64,000 nt of DNA, taken from positions 1,091,001 to 1,155,000 of the forward strand of contig NZ_CP072348.1 in NCBI RefSeq assembly GCF_018127925.1. Reading direction: 5' to 3'. The position numbers and the translations under genes are program-made. Under the pieces are notes generated by a model that was given only the letters and a program-made list of their open reading frames with translations, was not told the origin of the DNA and searched no databases. Source of the stretch: Prevotella melaninogenica. Its GTDB lineage: Bacteria > Bacteroidota > Bacteroidia > Bacteroidales > Bacteroidaceae. Positions 17,972 through 27,220 of this stretch are shown here, one piece after another; within the stretch, counting starts at the first letter, position 1; the number at the start of each line of letters is the position of its first letter.

Positions 17972-18964
17972 TTACAAATTTGTGTTGTCCTTCTTCCAAT
18001 CAGCAACAGCTGGGATGATGTTGAGGCTGATAATTTCGTCACGCATCTTGCAGAGGTGTTCGTAAGAAGCCTGAAGAGAAGCCATCTCCTCTGGAGTACC
18101 TGTTGGCTCAGTGTAGTGAACACCAGTAGCGTCAATTGTTGTAGGCATAGCCATCATAACGTTCTTGAAGCCGAGCTTCTCATCGTTAACGTAGCAACCT
18201 GCTGGCAAGGTAAACTTCTCACCACCCATTGCAGCCTCAATCATCTTAACAGCATTGTAAGCTGGGCTCTGGAATGAGCTGCGACCACGAAGCTTGATGA
18301 TGTTAGAACCACCCTGTACGGTGTGGTGCTTAATCTCTTCCCAACGCTCTGCAGAGAGACCCATCTCTGACAATGGTTTGCCATCAATCTTAACCTTAGA
18401 AGCGAATACTGCCATCTGCTCACCGTGACCACCGTATGTGTGTGCACCAGTAACCTTATCCTGCTGTACGCCAAACTCGTGCGCCAAAGCCTGCTGCAGA
18501 CGAGTAGAGTCGAGAGCAGCGAGTGATGTGAGCTGATTTGGTTTCAAACCAGAGTGAATAAGAGCTGTCAATGCAGTAACGTCAGCTGGGTTGAAGATAA
18601 CAACAACGTGCTTAACATCTGGGCAATACTTCTTGATATTCTCACCGAAGTCAGCAGCAATCTTGCAGTTACCCTTCAACAAGTCCTCACGTGTCATACC
18701 CTCCTTACGTGGAGCACCACCAGAAGAGATGATGTACTTAGCACCTGTGAAAGCCTCTGCTGGGTCAACGGTGTAAGAGAGGTTAGCACCAGGGAAAGCG
18801 CACTGCTCCATCTCGTCGAATACACCATGAACGCCTGGCTCATAGATGTCGTAAAGACAGATGTTAGGAGTAAGACCGAGTGTGAGAACGGTCTGAACCA
18901 TGTTTGAACCAATCATACCGCCTGCACCGACGATAACGAGTTTCTCGTTTGTTAAATAATTCAT
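17972..18964 (-). CDS. mdh: Malate dehydrogenase
   Basis: A 330-residue NAD-dependent dehydrogenase of the lactate/malate family. The Rossmann motif GAGGMIG is at 13-19, the acidic adenosine-binding residue is in LYDIYEP, the GGAPRKEGMTREDLL mobile loop supplies substrate-binding arginines, and the catalytic His lies in GAHTYGGHGEQ (about residue 180). It interconverts malate and oxaloacetate in the cytoplasm, part of the fumarate-reducing branch to succinate in Prevotella. It is monocistronic with a TATCTTTG box at 19012-19019 and a strong hairpin at 17872. Lactate dehydrogenase is the alternative, but the Bacteroidota form of this length is normally malate dehydrogenase. Confidence 0.9.
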   Translation of the reverse strand: MNYLTNEKLVIVGAGGMIGSNMVQTVLTLGLTPNICLYDIYEPGVHGVFDEMEQCAFPGANLSYTVDPAEAFTGAKYIISSGGAPRKEGMTREDLLKGNCKIAADFGENIKKYCPDVKHVVVIFNPADVTALTALIHSGLKPNQLTSLAALDSTRLQQALAHEFGVQQDKVTGAHTYGGHGEQMAVFASKVKIDGKPLSEMGLSAERWEEIKHHTVQGGSNIIKLRGRSSFQSPAYNAVKMIEAAMGGEKFTLPAGCYVNDEKLGFKNVMMAMPTTIDATGVHYTEPTGTPEEMASLQASYEHLCKMRDEIISLNIIPAVADWKKDNTNL

Positions 18965-19011
18965 AATAGATATTTCATTAAAAGTTAAATTCCCTTTTCT
19001 TATAGATATGG

Positions 19012-19019
19012 CAAAGATA
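19012..19019 (-). promoter_or_regulatory. -7 box TATCTTTG of mdh
   Basis: Exact TAnnTTTG match on the minus strand, 48 bp before the mdh ATG. No clear -33 element is seen. The rest of the 18965-19265 gap shows nothing else that I recognise. Confidence 0.6.
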
Positions 19020-19265
19020 CGAAAAAAATGACTATGTAAGAAAGATATTTTTGATTAAATGTGTTATTAATTATAAAAAGTAGAGGCTTTGCAAAGTCGG
19101 TCTATCAAATCAATTAATTCTTGTCAACTTGACTTGGAAGTTCTAATTTAATTGTTTAACTTAGCAGCGAAATCGAGAAAACTTTTACAAAAGGATAGGA
19201 GGATGTAGGAGTTGCTTGGAATGAGCATATGAATTTTCTAATTATTGAACCTTAAAAACAACGAT

Positions 19266-21053
19266 ATGATACATACTATAAATGAGCGCGTTGAAAGTCT
19301 ACGTTTATGGATGAAAGAGAATGGAATTTCAGCTTTTGTTTTTCCAAGTAGTGACCCGCATAACAGTGAATATGTTGCTGATCATTGGAAGAGTCGTGAA
19401 TGGATTTCGGGCTTTAGTGGTTCAGCAGGGACGGCTGTTGTTACGTTAGAGCATGCTGCGTTATGGACCGATTCGCGTTATTTCATAGCAGCTGAAAAGG
19501 AACTGAAAGGTACTGATTTCCAGTTGATGAAACTTCGTGTGGAGGGTACTCCTTCTATTTCAGAATGGCTTGTACGTGAACTATCGAACTATCAGAAAGC
19601 AGTGGTAGGTGTGGATGGGAATGTAAATTCTTTTACAGAAGTGTCTTCGATGGAACGTGAGTTGGCATCAAAAGGAAATATTACTGTGCGAACAGATGCT
19701 GACCCCATGGCTGAACTCTGGACGGATAGACCTGTGATACCTGATAATAAGGTTTCTCTTCATCCGTTGGAATATTCTGGTGAGTCAACTTCGAGTAAGA
19801 TAAGTAGGATACGCAAACAGCTTGCTGATAGTGGTGCTGATGGCTTGTTGGTAACGGCACTTGATGAAATTGCATGGGTATTGAACCTGCGTGGTAGTGA
19901 TGTACATTGTAATCCTGTTTTTGTATCTTATCTGTTGATTTCTCCCGAAAAAGTTGTCTTATATATAAATAATGTAAAGCTATTAGCTGAGGTTAAAGAC
20001 TATCTTACTTCAGAACAGATAGCGGTTGATGCTTACGAAGCGGTTGTTGATGGACTTCGTTCTTATGAAGGTAAATCCCTGTTGGTTGATATGTCTTCTA
20101 CAAACTATTCGTTGGCGACAGCGGTACCAACAGAGAAATTGTGTGAAGGCGTTTCACCGATTGCCAGTATGAAGGCTATAAAGAACGAGGCAGAGCAAGA
20201 AGGCTTTCGTGCAGCAATGTTGCGCGATGGTGTTGCGGTGGTAAAGTTTCTTGCATGGTTGAAGCCTGCTGTGGAAGCAGGAGGACAAACTGAAATCTCA
20301 CTCGATGAGCGTTTGACAGCGTTACGTGCTGAACAACCAAAGTTTAAAGGTATTTCTTTTGACACGATAGTAGGCTATGAGGCGCATGGAGCTATTGTAC
20401 ATTATGAAGCAACGCCAGAGACGGATATTCCTGTTCAGCCACATGGTTTGGTGCTCATTGATAGTGGAGCACAATATTTAGACGGTACGACAGATATTAC
20501 AAGAACTATTGCTTTGGGTGAACTATCTGAAGAACAGTGTCGAGTTTATACTTTGGTACTGAAGGGACATATTCAACTTGATAGGTGTCGTTTTCCTGCA
20601 GGTGCGTGTGGATCGCAGATTGATGCGCTTGCACGTGCACCGATGTGGCGCGAAGGGTATAATTATATGCATGGAACAGGGCATGGAGTAGGGAGTTATT
20701 TGAATGTGCATGAAGGTCCTCACCAGATACGAATGGAATGGCGTCCTGCTCCACTTCAAGCAGGAATGACAGTTACTAATGAGCCTGGTATTTATCTGGA
20801 AGGAAAGTTTGGTGTGCGTATAGAAAACACATTGTTGATTGTTCCTGCTGAATCTACAGCCTTTGGTGATTTTCTTAAGTTTGAAACACTTACGCTTGCA
20901 CCGATTGACACGACTCCGATTGTGCTTGAAATGCTGAGTACAGAGGAACGTGAGTGGCTTAATAACTACCATCATCGTGTTTATGAAAGTTTGTCTCCAT
21001 GTTTAGAAGGTAACGAGAAAGAATGGTTGAGAAAGGCAACTCTGCCAATCTAA
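19266..21053 (+). CDS. Xaa-Pro aminopeptidase (M24B)
   Basis: A 595-residue protein with two N-terminal creatinase-like domains (from FVFPSSDPHNSEYVADHW) and a C-terminal pita-bread catalytic domain. The five metal ligands are visible: Asp in DSGAQYLDGTTDITRT (about 399 and 410), His in HGTGHGVG (about 472), Glu in TNEPGIY (about 506) and Glu in VRIENTLL (about 520). It removes N-terminal residues before proline in the cytoplasm, fitting the peptide-fermenting lifestyle. The ATG at 19266 is chosen over an upstream in-frame TTG at 19245. It stands alone. Confidence 0.9.
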   Translation: MIHTINERVESLRLWMKENGISAFVFPSSDPHNSEYVADHWKSREWISGFSGSAGTAVVTLEHAALWTDSRYFIAAEKELKGTDFQLMKLRVEGTPSISEWLVRELSNYQKAVVGVDGNVNSFTEVSSMERELASKGNITVRTDADPMAELWTDRPVIPDNKVSLHPLEYSGESTSSKISRIRKQLADSGADGLLVTALDEIAWVLNLRGSDVHCNPVFVSYLLISPEKVVLYINNVKLLAEVKDYLTSEQIAVDAYEAVVDGLRSYEGKSLLVDMSSTNYSLATAVPTEKLCEGVSPIASMKAIKNEAEQEGFRAAMLRDGVAVVKFLAWLKPAVEAGGQTEISLDERLTALRAEQPKFKGISFDTIVGYEAHGAIVHYEATPETDIPVQPHGLVLIDSGAQYLDGTTDITRTIALGELSEEQCRVYTLVLKGHIQLDRCRFPAGACGSQIDALARAPMWREGYNYMHGTGHGVGSYLNVHEGPHQIRMEWRPAPLQAGMTVTNEPGIYLEGKFGVRIENTLLIVPAESTAFGDFLKFETLTLAPIDTTPIVLEMLSTEEREWLNNYHHRVYESLSPCLEGNEKEWLRKATLPI

Positions 21054-21107
21054 TGTTGGTGTAGTATTGTAAAGAGCAGCTTGTTCTGTTGAAATAAAAA
21101 TGGTTTT

Positions 21108-21535
21108 TCCATTAAATGAATAGATTGTAAATAGAATAAAGACTTATACACTTGAGGGTATGACTATATCCAATTAGATGGTCTTACAATGGGAAATAAA
21201 CTACAAGATAAAATGCAGAAAATGAAAATAGATGCTATTTTCTATTCGTTTTTATAAACAGGTTATTCCCTTGTTAATCAGTGTTTGTAAACTATTTTCA
21301 CTCCGCTCTAAAACAATACATGCTCTTTTGGCTTCTAAAAGATGCCTAATTGGCTTGTAAAAGGTGCTCTTTACGACTCTTAGTAACGCCCTTTTGAAGT
21401 CCAATTAGGCACCTTTTCTTGATTCACTTTGTAACTAATTGATTTCCTTTGAGTTGTAATCTTGCTTCTTATATGTGTTTTTACCATTATTTATAGAGGT
21501 TTTACCCGAAAGTGTGTAATGATTTTTCAAAGCCG
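21108..21535 (+). repeat. Larger dispersed element carrying family-1 array copy B
   Basis: Besides the array, 21108-21240 (ATTAAATGAATAGA, then AAGACTTAT, then TTAGATGGTCTTRCA) matches the reverse complement of about 49085-49205, next to copy C. The right flank 21430-21530 matches the right flank of copy A (TAACTAAYTGATTT, TGTAATRATTTTTCAAA). The element is therefore about 400 bp and recurs in both orientations. The whole 21054-21800 gap holds no credible gene. Confidence 0.75.
21320..21429 (+). repeat. 22-bp array, family 1, copy B
   Basis: Unit starts are 21320, 21342, 21364, 21386 and 21408, again in exact 22-bp register. CCCTTTTGAAGTCCAATTA is identical to copy A, while the first three units differ at many positions. 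Confidence 0.9.
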
Positions 21536-21805
21536 TATGCGGTGGGTCTTCGAAGTATTAACCTCAATAGGTCATTAACCCACAAAATGTATGGTTCTTC
21601 TTATTATGGTATTGTTCCCAAAGGTATTTTATTTTAATGGAGTAACTTCGGCTCTTCCATAAAAGCTATACGGAAAGCATCTACACATTTAACAGAAAAA
21701 CCAAAAATATGCTCAAAGCCCCTAAACAGCGTACTCTTTAGCTCCTAATAACCTTGTTTTTGTGTCCTCTTTAATCTATAAGAAAGTAGGAAAAATCCGC
21801 AAATG

Positions 21806-21869
21806 TTTGGAAGTTAGGAGAATAAAGTGTACCTTTGCAGGTGCAAAAGTGGTGTCATGCCCTTTTGCA
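21806..21869 (+). promoter_or_regulatory. Promoter and leader hairpin of rpsU
   Basis: TTTG at 21806-21809, a 20-bp spacer and TACCTTTG at 21830-21837 form a consensus promoter. Just after the start site TGCAAAAG (21842-21849) pairs with CTTTTGCA (21862-21869), a hairpin that could take part in autoregulation of a ribosomal protein gene. Confidence 0.75.
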
Positions 21870-21904
21870 TATGTTTAATTAATAAATAATTTAAAACAAA
21901 AAGC

Positions 21905-22096
21905 ATGATTATTGTACCAGTAAAGGACGGTGAGAACATCGAGCGCGCGCTCAAGAAGTTCAAGAGAAAGTTTGAGAAGACAGGTGTTGTTAAGGAGCTT
22001 CGTGCTCGTCAGCAGTTTGACAAACCATCTGTTAAAAAGCGCTTGAAGATGGAACGTGCCGTTTACGTACAGCAGCTTCGCGACGCAGAAGAGTAA
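21905..22096 (+). CDS. rpsU: 30S ribosomal protein S21
   Basis: A 63-residue basic protein with the S21 signature: N-terminal MIIVPVKDGENIERALKKFKRKFEKTG (quoted in part: PVKDGENIERAL), then RARQQFDKPSVKKR. It is a component of the small subunit needed for initiation. It is the first gene of a likely unit rpsU-xerC-hpf, behind a consensus promoter and a leader hairpin. In several Bacteroidota S21 is linked to control of translation initiation on messages without Shine-Dalgarno sites; that is family knowledge, not seen here. Confidence 0.95.
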   Translation: MIIVPVKDGENIERALKKFKRKFEKTGVVKELRARQQFDKPSVKKRLKMERAVYVQQLRDAEE

Positions 22097-22173
22097 AATC
22101 TTCTTTAAAAATTTGGCGGTTTGGATTAATTTCCGTAAATTCGTTGCCATATAAATGATTTGACAATGTGCCG

Positions 22174-23052
22174 ATGGTAGAAAAGTTCTTAGATTACATT
22201 AAGTTTGAAAGGAATTATTCCCCGATGACAGTAATCAACTATCGTAAGGACTTAACTGAGTTCGAACGATTCTATAAGGAACTTGAACCTCAGCTCTCTT
22301 GGGAGTCTATAGACTCTGATATTGTCAGAAATTGGATGGAGTACATGATGGATAGAGGTAATTCTGCTTCGTCTGTCAATAGAAGACTCAGTGCACTGAG
22401 GTCTTTCTATAGATTTGCACTTCGTCGTAAACTTATTGAAAAAGACCCTGTTCATGGTCTTCAAGGTCCTAAAAGGCAAAAGCCTCTCCCTCAATTCCTA
22501 AAGGAGTCGGAAATGGAAAGGCTGCTGGATTCTAAGATGTGGACAGATAGTTATAAGGACGTACTCGAACGTACTATAATTATAACATTCTATGTAACGG
22601 GTATTCGTTTGTCAGAATTGATTGGTCTTGATGATAAAGATATTGACAATGTCACTTGTGAAATTAAAGTAACAGGTAAGAGGAATAAGCAACGAATTGT
22701 TCCCTTTGGTAAGGAACTTGCTGATGTGTTCGCTCAGTACCAAGAAGTACGCAACACGACAGTAAAAGGTGATTCCATAGCCTTCTTTCAAACAGAGAAG
22801 GGCAAAAGGATGACGACTGCACAGGTAAGAACTTTGGTTAAGAAGAATCTTTCAAAGGTGTCAACGTTAAAAAAACGTTCACCACACGTTCTTCGCCATA
22901 CGTTTGCCACGGCAATGCTCAATCATGAAGCAGGACTGGAAAGTGTAAAGAAACTGCTTGGTCATGAGAGTCTGTCAACGACAGAGATTTATACTCATAC
23001 AACTTTCGAGCAGTTGAAGAAAGTCTATAAAAATGCCCATCCAAGGGCTTAA
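22174..23052 (+). CDS. xerC: Site-specific tyrosine recombinase, XerC-like
   Basis: A 292-residue protein with an N-terminal SAM-like core-binding domain (FLDYIKFERNYSPMTVINY, SSVNRRLSALRSFYRFA) and a C-terminal catalytic domain. The catalytic set is present: Arg in TGIRLSEL (about 145), Lys in KVTGKRNKQR, His and Arg in HVLRHTFATAM (about 240), His in LGHES (about 265) and Tyr in EIYTHTT (about 274). Xer recombinases resolve chromosome dimers at dif. XerC and XerD cannot be told apart with certainty here. The ATG at 22174 is preferred; a GTG two codons upstream is possible. hpf starts 22 bp after its stop. Confidence 0.85.
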   Translation: MVEKFLDYIKFERNYSPMTVINYRKDLTEFERFYKELEPQLSWESIDSDIVRNWMEYMMDRGNSASSVNRRLSALRSFYRFALRRKLIEKDPVHGLQGPKRQKPLPQFLKESEMERLLDSKMWTDSYKDVLERTIIITFYVTGIRLSELIGLDDKDIDNVTCEIKVTGKRNKQRIVPFGKELADVFAQYQEVRNTTVKGDSIAFFQTEKGKRMTTAQVRTLVKKNLSKVSTLKKRSPHVLRHTFATAMLNHEAGLESVKKLLGHESLSTTEIYTHTTFEQLKKVYKNAHPRA

Positions 23053-23074
23053 CCTTTTAAAAACGGAGGTACCT

Positions 23075-23374
23075 ATGGAAATTAAGATCCAGTCGATTCA
23101 TTTCGACACAACCGAGAAGTTACAAGCCTTTATTACCAAGAAGGCTGAAAAATTAGAAAAGTCTTACGAAGACATTCAGAAAGTAGAGGTGCAATTGAAG
23201 GTTGAGAAGCCTGCTACAGCATTAAATAAAACCACAAGTTTATCAGTAGTAGTTCCTGGTAATACTTTGTTCGTGGAGAAAACCTGTGATACTTTTGAAG
23301 AAGGTATTGATCAGTGTTTAGATGCGATGAAGGTTCAGCTCACCAAGTTTAAGGAAAAACAAAGAAAGCATTAA
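23075..23374 (+). CDS. hpf: Ribosome hibernation promoting factor, short form
   Basis: A 99-residue HPF/YfiA-type protein with the family's opening MEIKIQSIHFDTTEKLQAF and central VEVQLKVEK. It lacks the C-terminal dimerisation domain of long HPF. It binds the 30S subunit and promotes inactive ribosome dimers at low growth. The start at 23075 is fixed by an unusually good Shine-Dalgarno sequence, GGAGGT, 6 bp upstream; a longer frame from 23033 overlaps xerC and is not used. It shares a transcript with xerC and ends just before the tRNA promoter. Confidence 0.9.
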   Translation: MEIKIQSIHFDTTEKLQAFITKKAEKLEKSYEDIQKVEVQLKVEKPATALNKTTSLSVVVPGNTLFVEKTCDTFEEGIDQCLDAMKVQLTKFKEKQRKH

Positions 23375-23390
23375 AAAATCTCTGAAATAT

Positions 23391-23422
23391 TTTGGAGATT
23401 AAAATAAAAAGTCTTACCTTTG
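23391..23422 (+). promoter_or_regulatory. Promoter of the tRNA-tuf operon
   Basis: TTTG (23391-23394), a 20-bp spacer and TACCTTTG (23415-23422), a perfect consensus. The -33 element lies in a small hairpin (AATCTC with GAGATT) that may end the hpf transcript. Confidence 0.8.
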
Positions 23423-23462
23423 CAGCCGTTTTACGACAAGTAGCCTTCGGCTGCAAAGTAAT

Positions 23463-23536
23463 GCCTCTTTAGCTCAGTTGGCCAGAGCACGTGATTTGTA
23501 ATCTCGGGGTCGTTGGTTCGAATCCGACAAGAGGCT
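23463..23536 (+). tRNA. tRNA-Thr (anticodon TGT)
   Basis: 74 nt, acceptor stem GCCTCTT paired with AAGAGGC; the anticodon loop reads ATTTGTAAT; T-loop GGTTCGAATCC. CCA is not encoded. Confidence 0.95.
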
Positions 23537-23565
23537 CTCCTTGAAAGGGGGATACATTTGCTGAC

Positions 23566-23647
23566 GGGTAGTTTCCAGAGTGGCCAAATGGGGCAGACTG
23601 TAAATCTGCTGCTTCTTGCTTCGGTGGTTCGAATCCATCACTACCCA
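23566..23647 (+). tRNA. tRNA-Tyr (anticodon GTA)
   Basis: 82 nt with a long variable arm, acceptor stem GGGTAGT paired with ACTACCC, anticodon loop CTGTAAA. Confidence 0.95.
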
Positions 23648-23665
23648 CTTCAGAAAATGTAATTT

Positions 23666-23738
23666 GCGGAAATAGCTCAGTTGATAGAGCACTAGCCTTC
23701 CAAGCTGGGGGTCGCGGGTTTGAGCCCCGTTTTCCGCT
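23666..23738 (+). tRNA. tRNA-Gly (anticodon TCC)
   Basis: 73 nt, acceptor stem GCGGAAA paired with TTTCCGC, anticodon stem CTAGC/GCTGG around loop CTTCCAA. Confidence 0.95.
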
Positions 23739-23748
23739 CTATGGTTTT

Positions 23749-23820
<72 letters not shown>

Positions 23821-23893
23821 CTGCTATTATTGTTGTTAATTTAGTGTAACTAAAAGCACAGATTATTCATTTAATATTAAATAAGAAAAAGCT

Positions 23894-25090
23894 ATGGCTA
23901 AAGAAGAATTCGTGCGCACCAAACCGCATGTAAACATTGGTACTATCGGTCACGTTGACCACGGTAAGACCACTCTTACTGCAGCAATCTCAAAGGTTCT
24001 TCACGAGAAGGGCTTCGGTTCTGAAGATGTTAAGTCTTTCGATCAGATTGACAATGCTCCTGAGGAGAAAGAGCGTGGTATTACCATTAACTCTGCACAT
24101 ATTGAGTACGAAACAGCTAACCGTCACTACGCACACGTAGACTGTCCAGGTCACGCCGACTATGTAAAGAACATGGTAACTGGTGCTGCTCAGATGGATG
24201 GTGCTATCTTGGTTGTAGCTGCTACTGATGGTCCTATGCCTCAGACTCGTGAGCACGTTTTGCTCGCTCGTCAGGTAAACGTACCACGCTTGGTTGTATT
24301 CTTGAACAAGTGTGATATGGTTGACGATGCTGAGATGCTTGACCTCGTTGAGATGGAGGTTCATGAGATCCTCGAGCAGTACGGTTATGAGGAGGATACT
24401 CCAATCATCCGTGGTTCTGCACTCGGTGCTTTGAACGGTGTTGAGAAGTGGGTAGACTCTGTAATGGAGCTCATGGATACTGTTGATACTTGGATTGAAG
24501 AGCCAGAGCGTGAGATTGACAAGCCATTCTTGATGCCTGTTGAGGACGTATTCTCTATCACAGGTCGTGGTACTGTAGCTACTGGTCGTATCGAGACTGG
24601 TATCTGTAAGGTAGGTGATGAAGTTCAGTTGCTCGGTCTCGGTGAGGACAAGAAGTCTGTTATCACTGGTGTTGAGATGTTCCGTAAGAACCTTCCAACA
24701 GGTCAGGCTGGTGACAACGTAGGTCTCCTCCTCCGTGGTATTGATAAGGCTGAGGTTAAGCGTGGTATGGTTGTTGTGCACCCAGGTGCTATCACTCCTC
24801 ACGATCACTTCAAGGCATCTATCTATGTATTGAAGAAGGAAGAGGGTGGTCGTCATACTCCATTCGGTAACAAGTATCGTCCACAGTTCTACCTCCGTAC
24901 AATGGACTGTACAGGTGAGATTCACCTCCCAGAAGGCGTTGAGATGGTTATGCCAGGTGATAACGTTGAGATTGAGGTAGTATTGATCTACAAGGTTGCT
25001 CTGAACGAGGGTCTTCGTTTCGCTATCCGCGAGGGTGGTCGTACAGTAGGTTCTGGTCAGATCACAGAGATTCTTGAGGACGTTAAGTAA
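23894..25090 (+). CDS. tuf: Elongation factor Tu
   Basis: A 398-residue GTPase. The G1 motif GHVDHGKTT (about 20), the switch I RGITIN, G3 DCPGHADY, G4 NKCD and the SALG segment are present, followed by the two beta-barrel domains. It delivers aminoacyl-tRNA to the ribosome. The codon use is strongly biased, as expected of a very highly expressed gene. It sits between the Thr(GGT) and Trp tRNA genes in the conserved tRNA-tuf-secE-nusG-rpl order and probably shares the consensus promoter at 23391. Confidence 0.98.
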   Translation: MAKEEFVRTKPHVNIGTIGHVDHGKTTLTAAISKVLHEKGFGSEDVKSFDQIDNAPEEKERGITINSAHIEYETANRHYAHVDCPGHADYVKNMVTGAAQMDGAILVVAATDGPMPQTREHVLLARQVNVPRLVVFLNKCDMVDDAEMLDLVEMEVHEILEQYGYEEDTPIIRGSALGALNGVEKWVDSVMELMDTVDTWIEEPEREIDKPFLMPVEDVFSITGRGTVATGRIETGICKVGDEVQLLGLGEDKKSVITGVEMFRKNLPTGQAGDNVGLLLRGIDKAEVKRGMVVVHPGAITPHDHFKASIYVLKKEEGGRHTPFGNKYRPQFYLRTMDCTGEIHLPEGVEMVMPGDNVEIEVVLIYKVALNEGLRFAIREGGRTVGSGQITEILEDVK

Positions 25091-25114
25091 TCGATAAATT
25101 AAGATTACAATATA

Positions 25115-25148
25115 TTAGTTCCCGACTCTTTAGGGAATCGGGAACTAA
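25115..25148 (+). terminator. Hairpin between tuf and tRNA-Trp
   Basis: TTAGTTCCCGA (25115-25125) pairs perfectly with TCGGGAACTAA (25138-25148). There is no T-run, so it is more likely a processing or attenuation hairpin within the operon than a full terminator. Confidence 0.6.
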
Positions 25149-25151
25149 CCT

Positions 25152-25224
25152 ACGGGTTTAGCTCAGTTGGTAGAGCACTGGTCTCCAAAACCAGGTGTCG
25201 AGGGTTCGAGCCCTTCAACCCGTG
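25152..25224 (+). tRNA. tRNA-Trp (anticodon CCA)
   Basis: 73 nt, acceptor stem ACGGGTT paired with AACCCGT, anticodon loop TCTCCAAAA. Located between tuf and secE, the usual place in Bacteroidota. Confidence 0.95.
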
Positions 25225-25241
25225 CAAAAAGAAAATATTTT

Positions 25242-25433
25242 ATGTTTAATAAGATAGTTAATTATTGCAAGGCTTGCTACGACGAACTTGCGCATAAAAC
25301 TACATGGCCATCACGCGCTCAACTTACACATAGTGCAATGGTAGTTATTTCTGCTTCCGTTATCATTGCATTGGTTGTGTTTGCAATGGACTCTGTGTTC
25401 CAACGCGTAATGGAATTTGTATATCCAAGATAA
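25242..25433 (+). CDS. secE: Preprotein translocase subunit SecE
   Basis: A 63-residue protein: a cytoplasmic amphipathic helix with ELAHKTTWPSRAQL, then one membrane segment (about residues 32-55). This is the short single-helix SecE form. It stabilises SecY in the SecYEG channel. The ATG at 25242 follows an AAAAAGAAAA stretch; an upstream in-frame extension would run through tRNA-Trp and is not used. nusG starts 11 bp downstream. Confidence 0.92.
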   Translation: MFNKIVNYCKACYDELAHKTTWPSRAQLTHSAMVVISASVIIALVVFAMDSVFQRVMEFVYPR

Positions 25434-25444
25434 TTCATTAGGAA

Positions 25445-25993
25445 ATGGCAGATACAGAAAAGAAATGGTATGTTCTTCGTGCTGTCAGCGGTAAGGAGGC
25501 AAAGGTAAAAGAATATATCGATGCTCAATTACGTCTGAACGAAAAACTTGCTGAGCGTGTTTTTGAGGTTTTACTACCTATGGAAAAACACGCAACTGTG
25601 CGTAAAGATGGAAAGCGTGTTGTCAAGGAGAAATTAAGTCTCCCTGGTTATGTGCTTGTTCAGGCCAATATGACTCCTGACGTAGCTTCTACGTTGCGTT
25701 TCATGCCTAATGTCTTAGGATTCCTCGGAGGTATGTCTGAACCATCACCTGTACGCCAAGCAGATATTAATCGTCTGTTGGGTAATGTGGAAGATACTGA
25801 ACTTGAAGAGGTTCAGAATGTACCATATATGGTTGGTGAAACTGTTCAGGTTACTGATGGTCCTTTCAGTGGTTTCCATGGTATCATCGAAGAGGTGAAT
25901 GCCGAGAAGCATAAGTTGAAAGTGATGGTGATGATTTTTGGTCGTCAGAATCCATTGGAGCTAAGTTTTATGCAAGTCGCAAAAGAAGAATAG
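25445..25993 (+). CDS. nusG: Transcription termination/antitermination factor NusG
   Basis: A 182-residue protein with the NGN domain ([19 protein letters not shown] at the N-terminus, LPGYVLVQ about residue 65) and a C-terminal KOW domain ([17 protein letters not shown], about 140-155). NusG binds RNA polymerase and couples it with Rho or the ribosome. It lies between secE and rplK as in most bacteria. This is the housekeeping NusG rather than the UpxY-type paralogue, judging by its place in the ribosomal operon. Confidence 0.95.
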   Translation: MADTEKKWYVLRAVSGKEAKVKEYIDAQLRLNEKLAERVFEVLLPMEKHATVRKDGKRVVKEKLSLPGYVLVQANMTPDVASTLRFMPNVLGFLGGMSEPSPVRQADINRLLGNVEDTELEEVQNVPYMVGETVQVTDGPFSGFHGIIEEVNAEKHKLKVMVMIFGRQNPLELSFMQVAKEE

Positions 25994-26047
25994 TGTTGTT
26001 ACGGATACTATTCTACTATAGTTTAATTTTTAATATTAACAAAAGAA

Positions 26048-26488
26048 ATGGCTAAAGAAGTAGCTGGATTAATCAAATTACAGATTAAAGGTGGCGCTGC
26101 AAATCCTTCCCCTCCAGTAGGCCCAGCATTGGGTTCTAAGGGTATTAATATCATGGGATTTTGTAAGGAGTTCAACGCCCGTACCCAGGACAAGGCTGGT
26201 AAAGTTCTTCCAGTCGTAATTACCTACTACAACGATAAGTCTTTCAGCTTTATCATTAAGACTCCTCCTGCAGCTGTACAGCTTATGGAAGCTGCTAAGG
26301 TGAAAGGTGGATCTGGAGAGCCAAACCGCAAGAAGGTTGCATCCGTAACTTGGGAGCAGGTAAGAGCTATCGCAGAAGACAAAATGCCAGACCTCAACTG
26401 TTTCACAGTAGAGAGTGCAATGAAGCTTATTGCTGGTACTGCTCGTAGTATGGGTATCACTGTAAAAGGGGACTTCCCTGGTAAATAA
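26048..26488 (+). CDS. rplK: 50S ribosomal protein L11
   Basis: A 146-residue protein with the L11 N-terminal domain ([23 protein letters not shown] quoted in part: PPVGPALG, residues about 22-29, the thiostrepton-site region) and a C-terminal RNA-binding domain ending [12 protein letters not shown]. It forms the GTPase-associated centre with 23S rRNA and L10/L12. First of rplK-rplA-rplJ-rplL. Confidence 0.97.
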   Translation: MAKEVAGLIKLQIKGGAANPSPPVGPALGSKGINIMGFCKEFNARTQDKAGKVLPVVITYYNDKSFSFIIKTPPAAVQLMEAAKVKGGSGEPNRKKVASVTWEQVRAIAEDKMPDLNCFTVESAMKLIAGTARSMGITVKGDFPGK

Positions 26489-26509
26489 TTTTAAACTTCA
26501 AAAGTAAAA

Positions 26510-27202
26510 ATGAGTAAACTGACAAAAAATCAGAAATCAGTAGCTGAGAAGGTTGAAGCAGGGAAGGCATATTCATTGGCAGAAGCATCACAGTTGGTAA
26601 AAGAAATTACCACTACTAAGTTTGACGCTTCTGTAGATGTTGATGTACGTCTCGGTGTTGACCCACGTAAAGCTAACCAGATGGTTCGTGGCGTTGTGTC
26701 ACTTCCACATGGTACTGGTAAGGTTACACGTGTGCTTTGTCTCTGTACACCTGATCAGGAGGCTGCCGCTAAGGAAGCTGGTGCTGATTATGTTGGTCTT
26801 GACGAATACGTTGAAAAGATCAAGGGCGGATGGACTGATATTGATGTTATTATCACTATGCCATCATGCATGGGTAAGTTAGGTCCTTTGGGTCGTGTAC
26901 TCGGTCCTCGTGGCTTGATGCCAAACCCAAAGAGCGGTACTGTGACTATGGATGTTGCTAAGGCAGTAAAGGACGTTAAGCAGGGTAAGATTGACTTTAA
27001 GGTTGATAAGGCTGGTATTATCCATACTTCAATTGGTAAGGTTAGTATGACTGCTGAGCAGATTTATGGTAACGCAAAGGAGTTTATCTCTACTGTTATC
27101 AAGTTGAAGCCTGCTGCTGCTAAAGGTACATATATCAAGAGTATCTTTATTTCTAGCACAATGAGTAAGGGTGTCAAGATTGATCCTAAATCAGCTGAAT
27201 AA
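26510..27202 (+). CDS. rplA: 50S ribosomal protein L1
   Basis: A 230-residue protein carrying the L1 signature around [25 protein letters not shown] (quoted in part: [10 protein letters not shown], about 130-140) and [15 protein letters not shown] near the start. L1 forms the mobile stalk at the E site and in many bacteria represses its own rplK-rplA message. It lies 21 bp downstream of rplK. Confidence 0.97.
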   Translation: MSKLTKNQKSVAEKVEAGKAYSLAEASQLVKEITTTKFDASVDVDVRLGVDPRKANQMVRGVVSLPHGTGKVTRVLCLCTPDQEAAAKEAGADYVGLDEYVEKIKGGWTDIDVIITMPSCMGKLGPLGRVLGPRGLMPNPKSGTVTMDVAKAVKDVKQGKIDFKVDKAGIIHTSIGKVSMTAEQIYGNAKEFISTVIKLKPAAAKGTYIKSIFISSTMSKGVKIDPKSAE

Positions 27203-27220
27203 CTCTAAAAGTTTTGTACA

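Noticed and set aside
23990-24925. 311-codon frame antisense to tuf
   Set aside because: Long antisense frames are expected from the strong codon bias of tuf; the product is Thr/Leu/Asn-rich and has no start signals.
25167-25241. N-terminal extension of secE
   Set aside because: It would be translated from within tRNA-Trp; the ATG at 25242 gives the normal SecE length.
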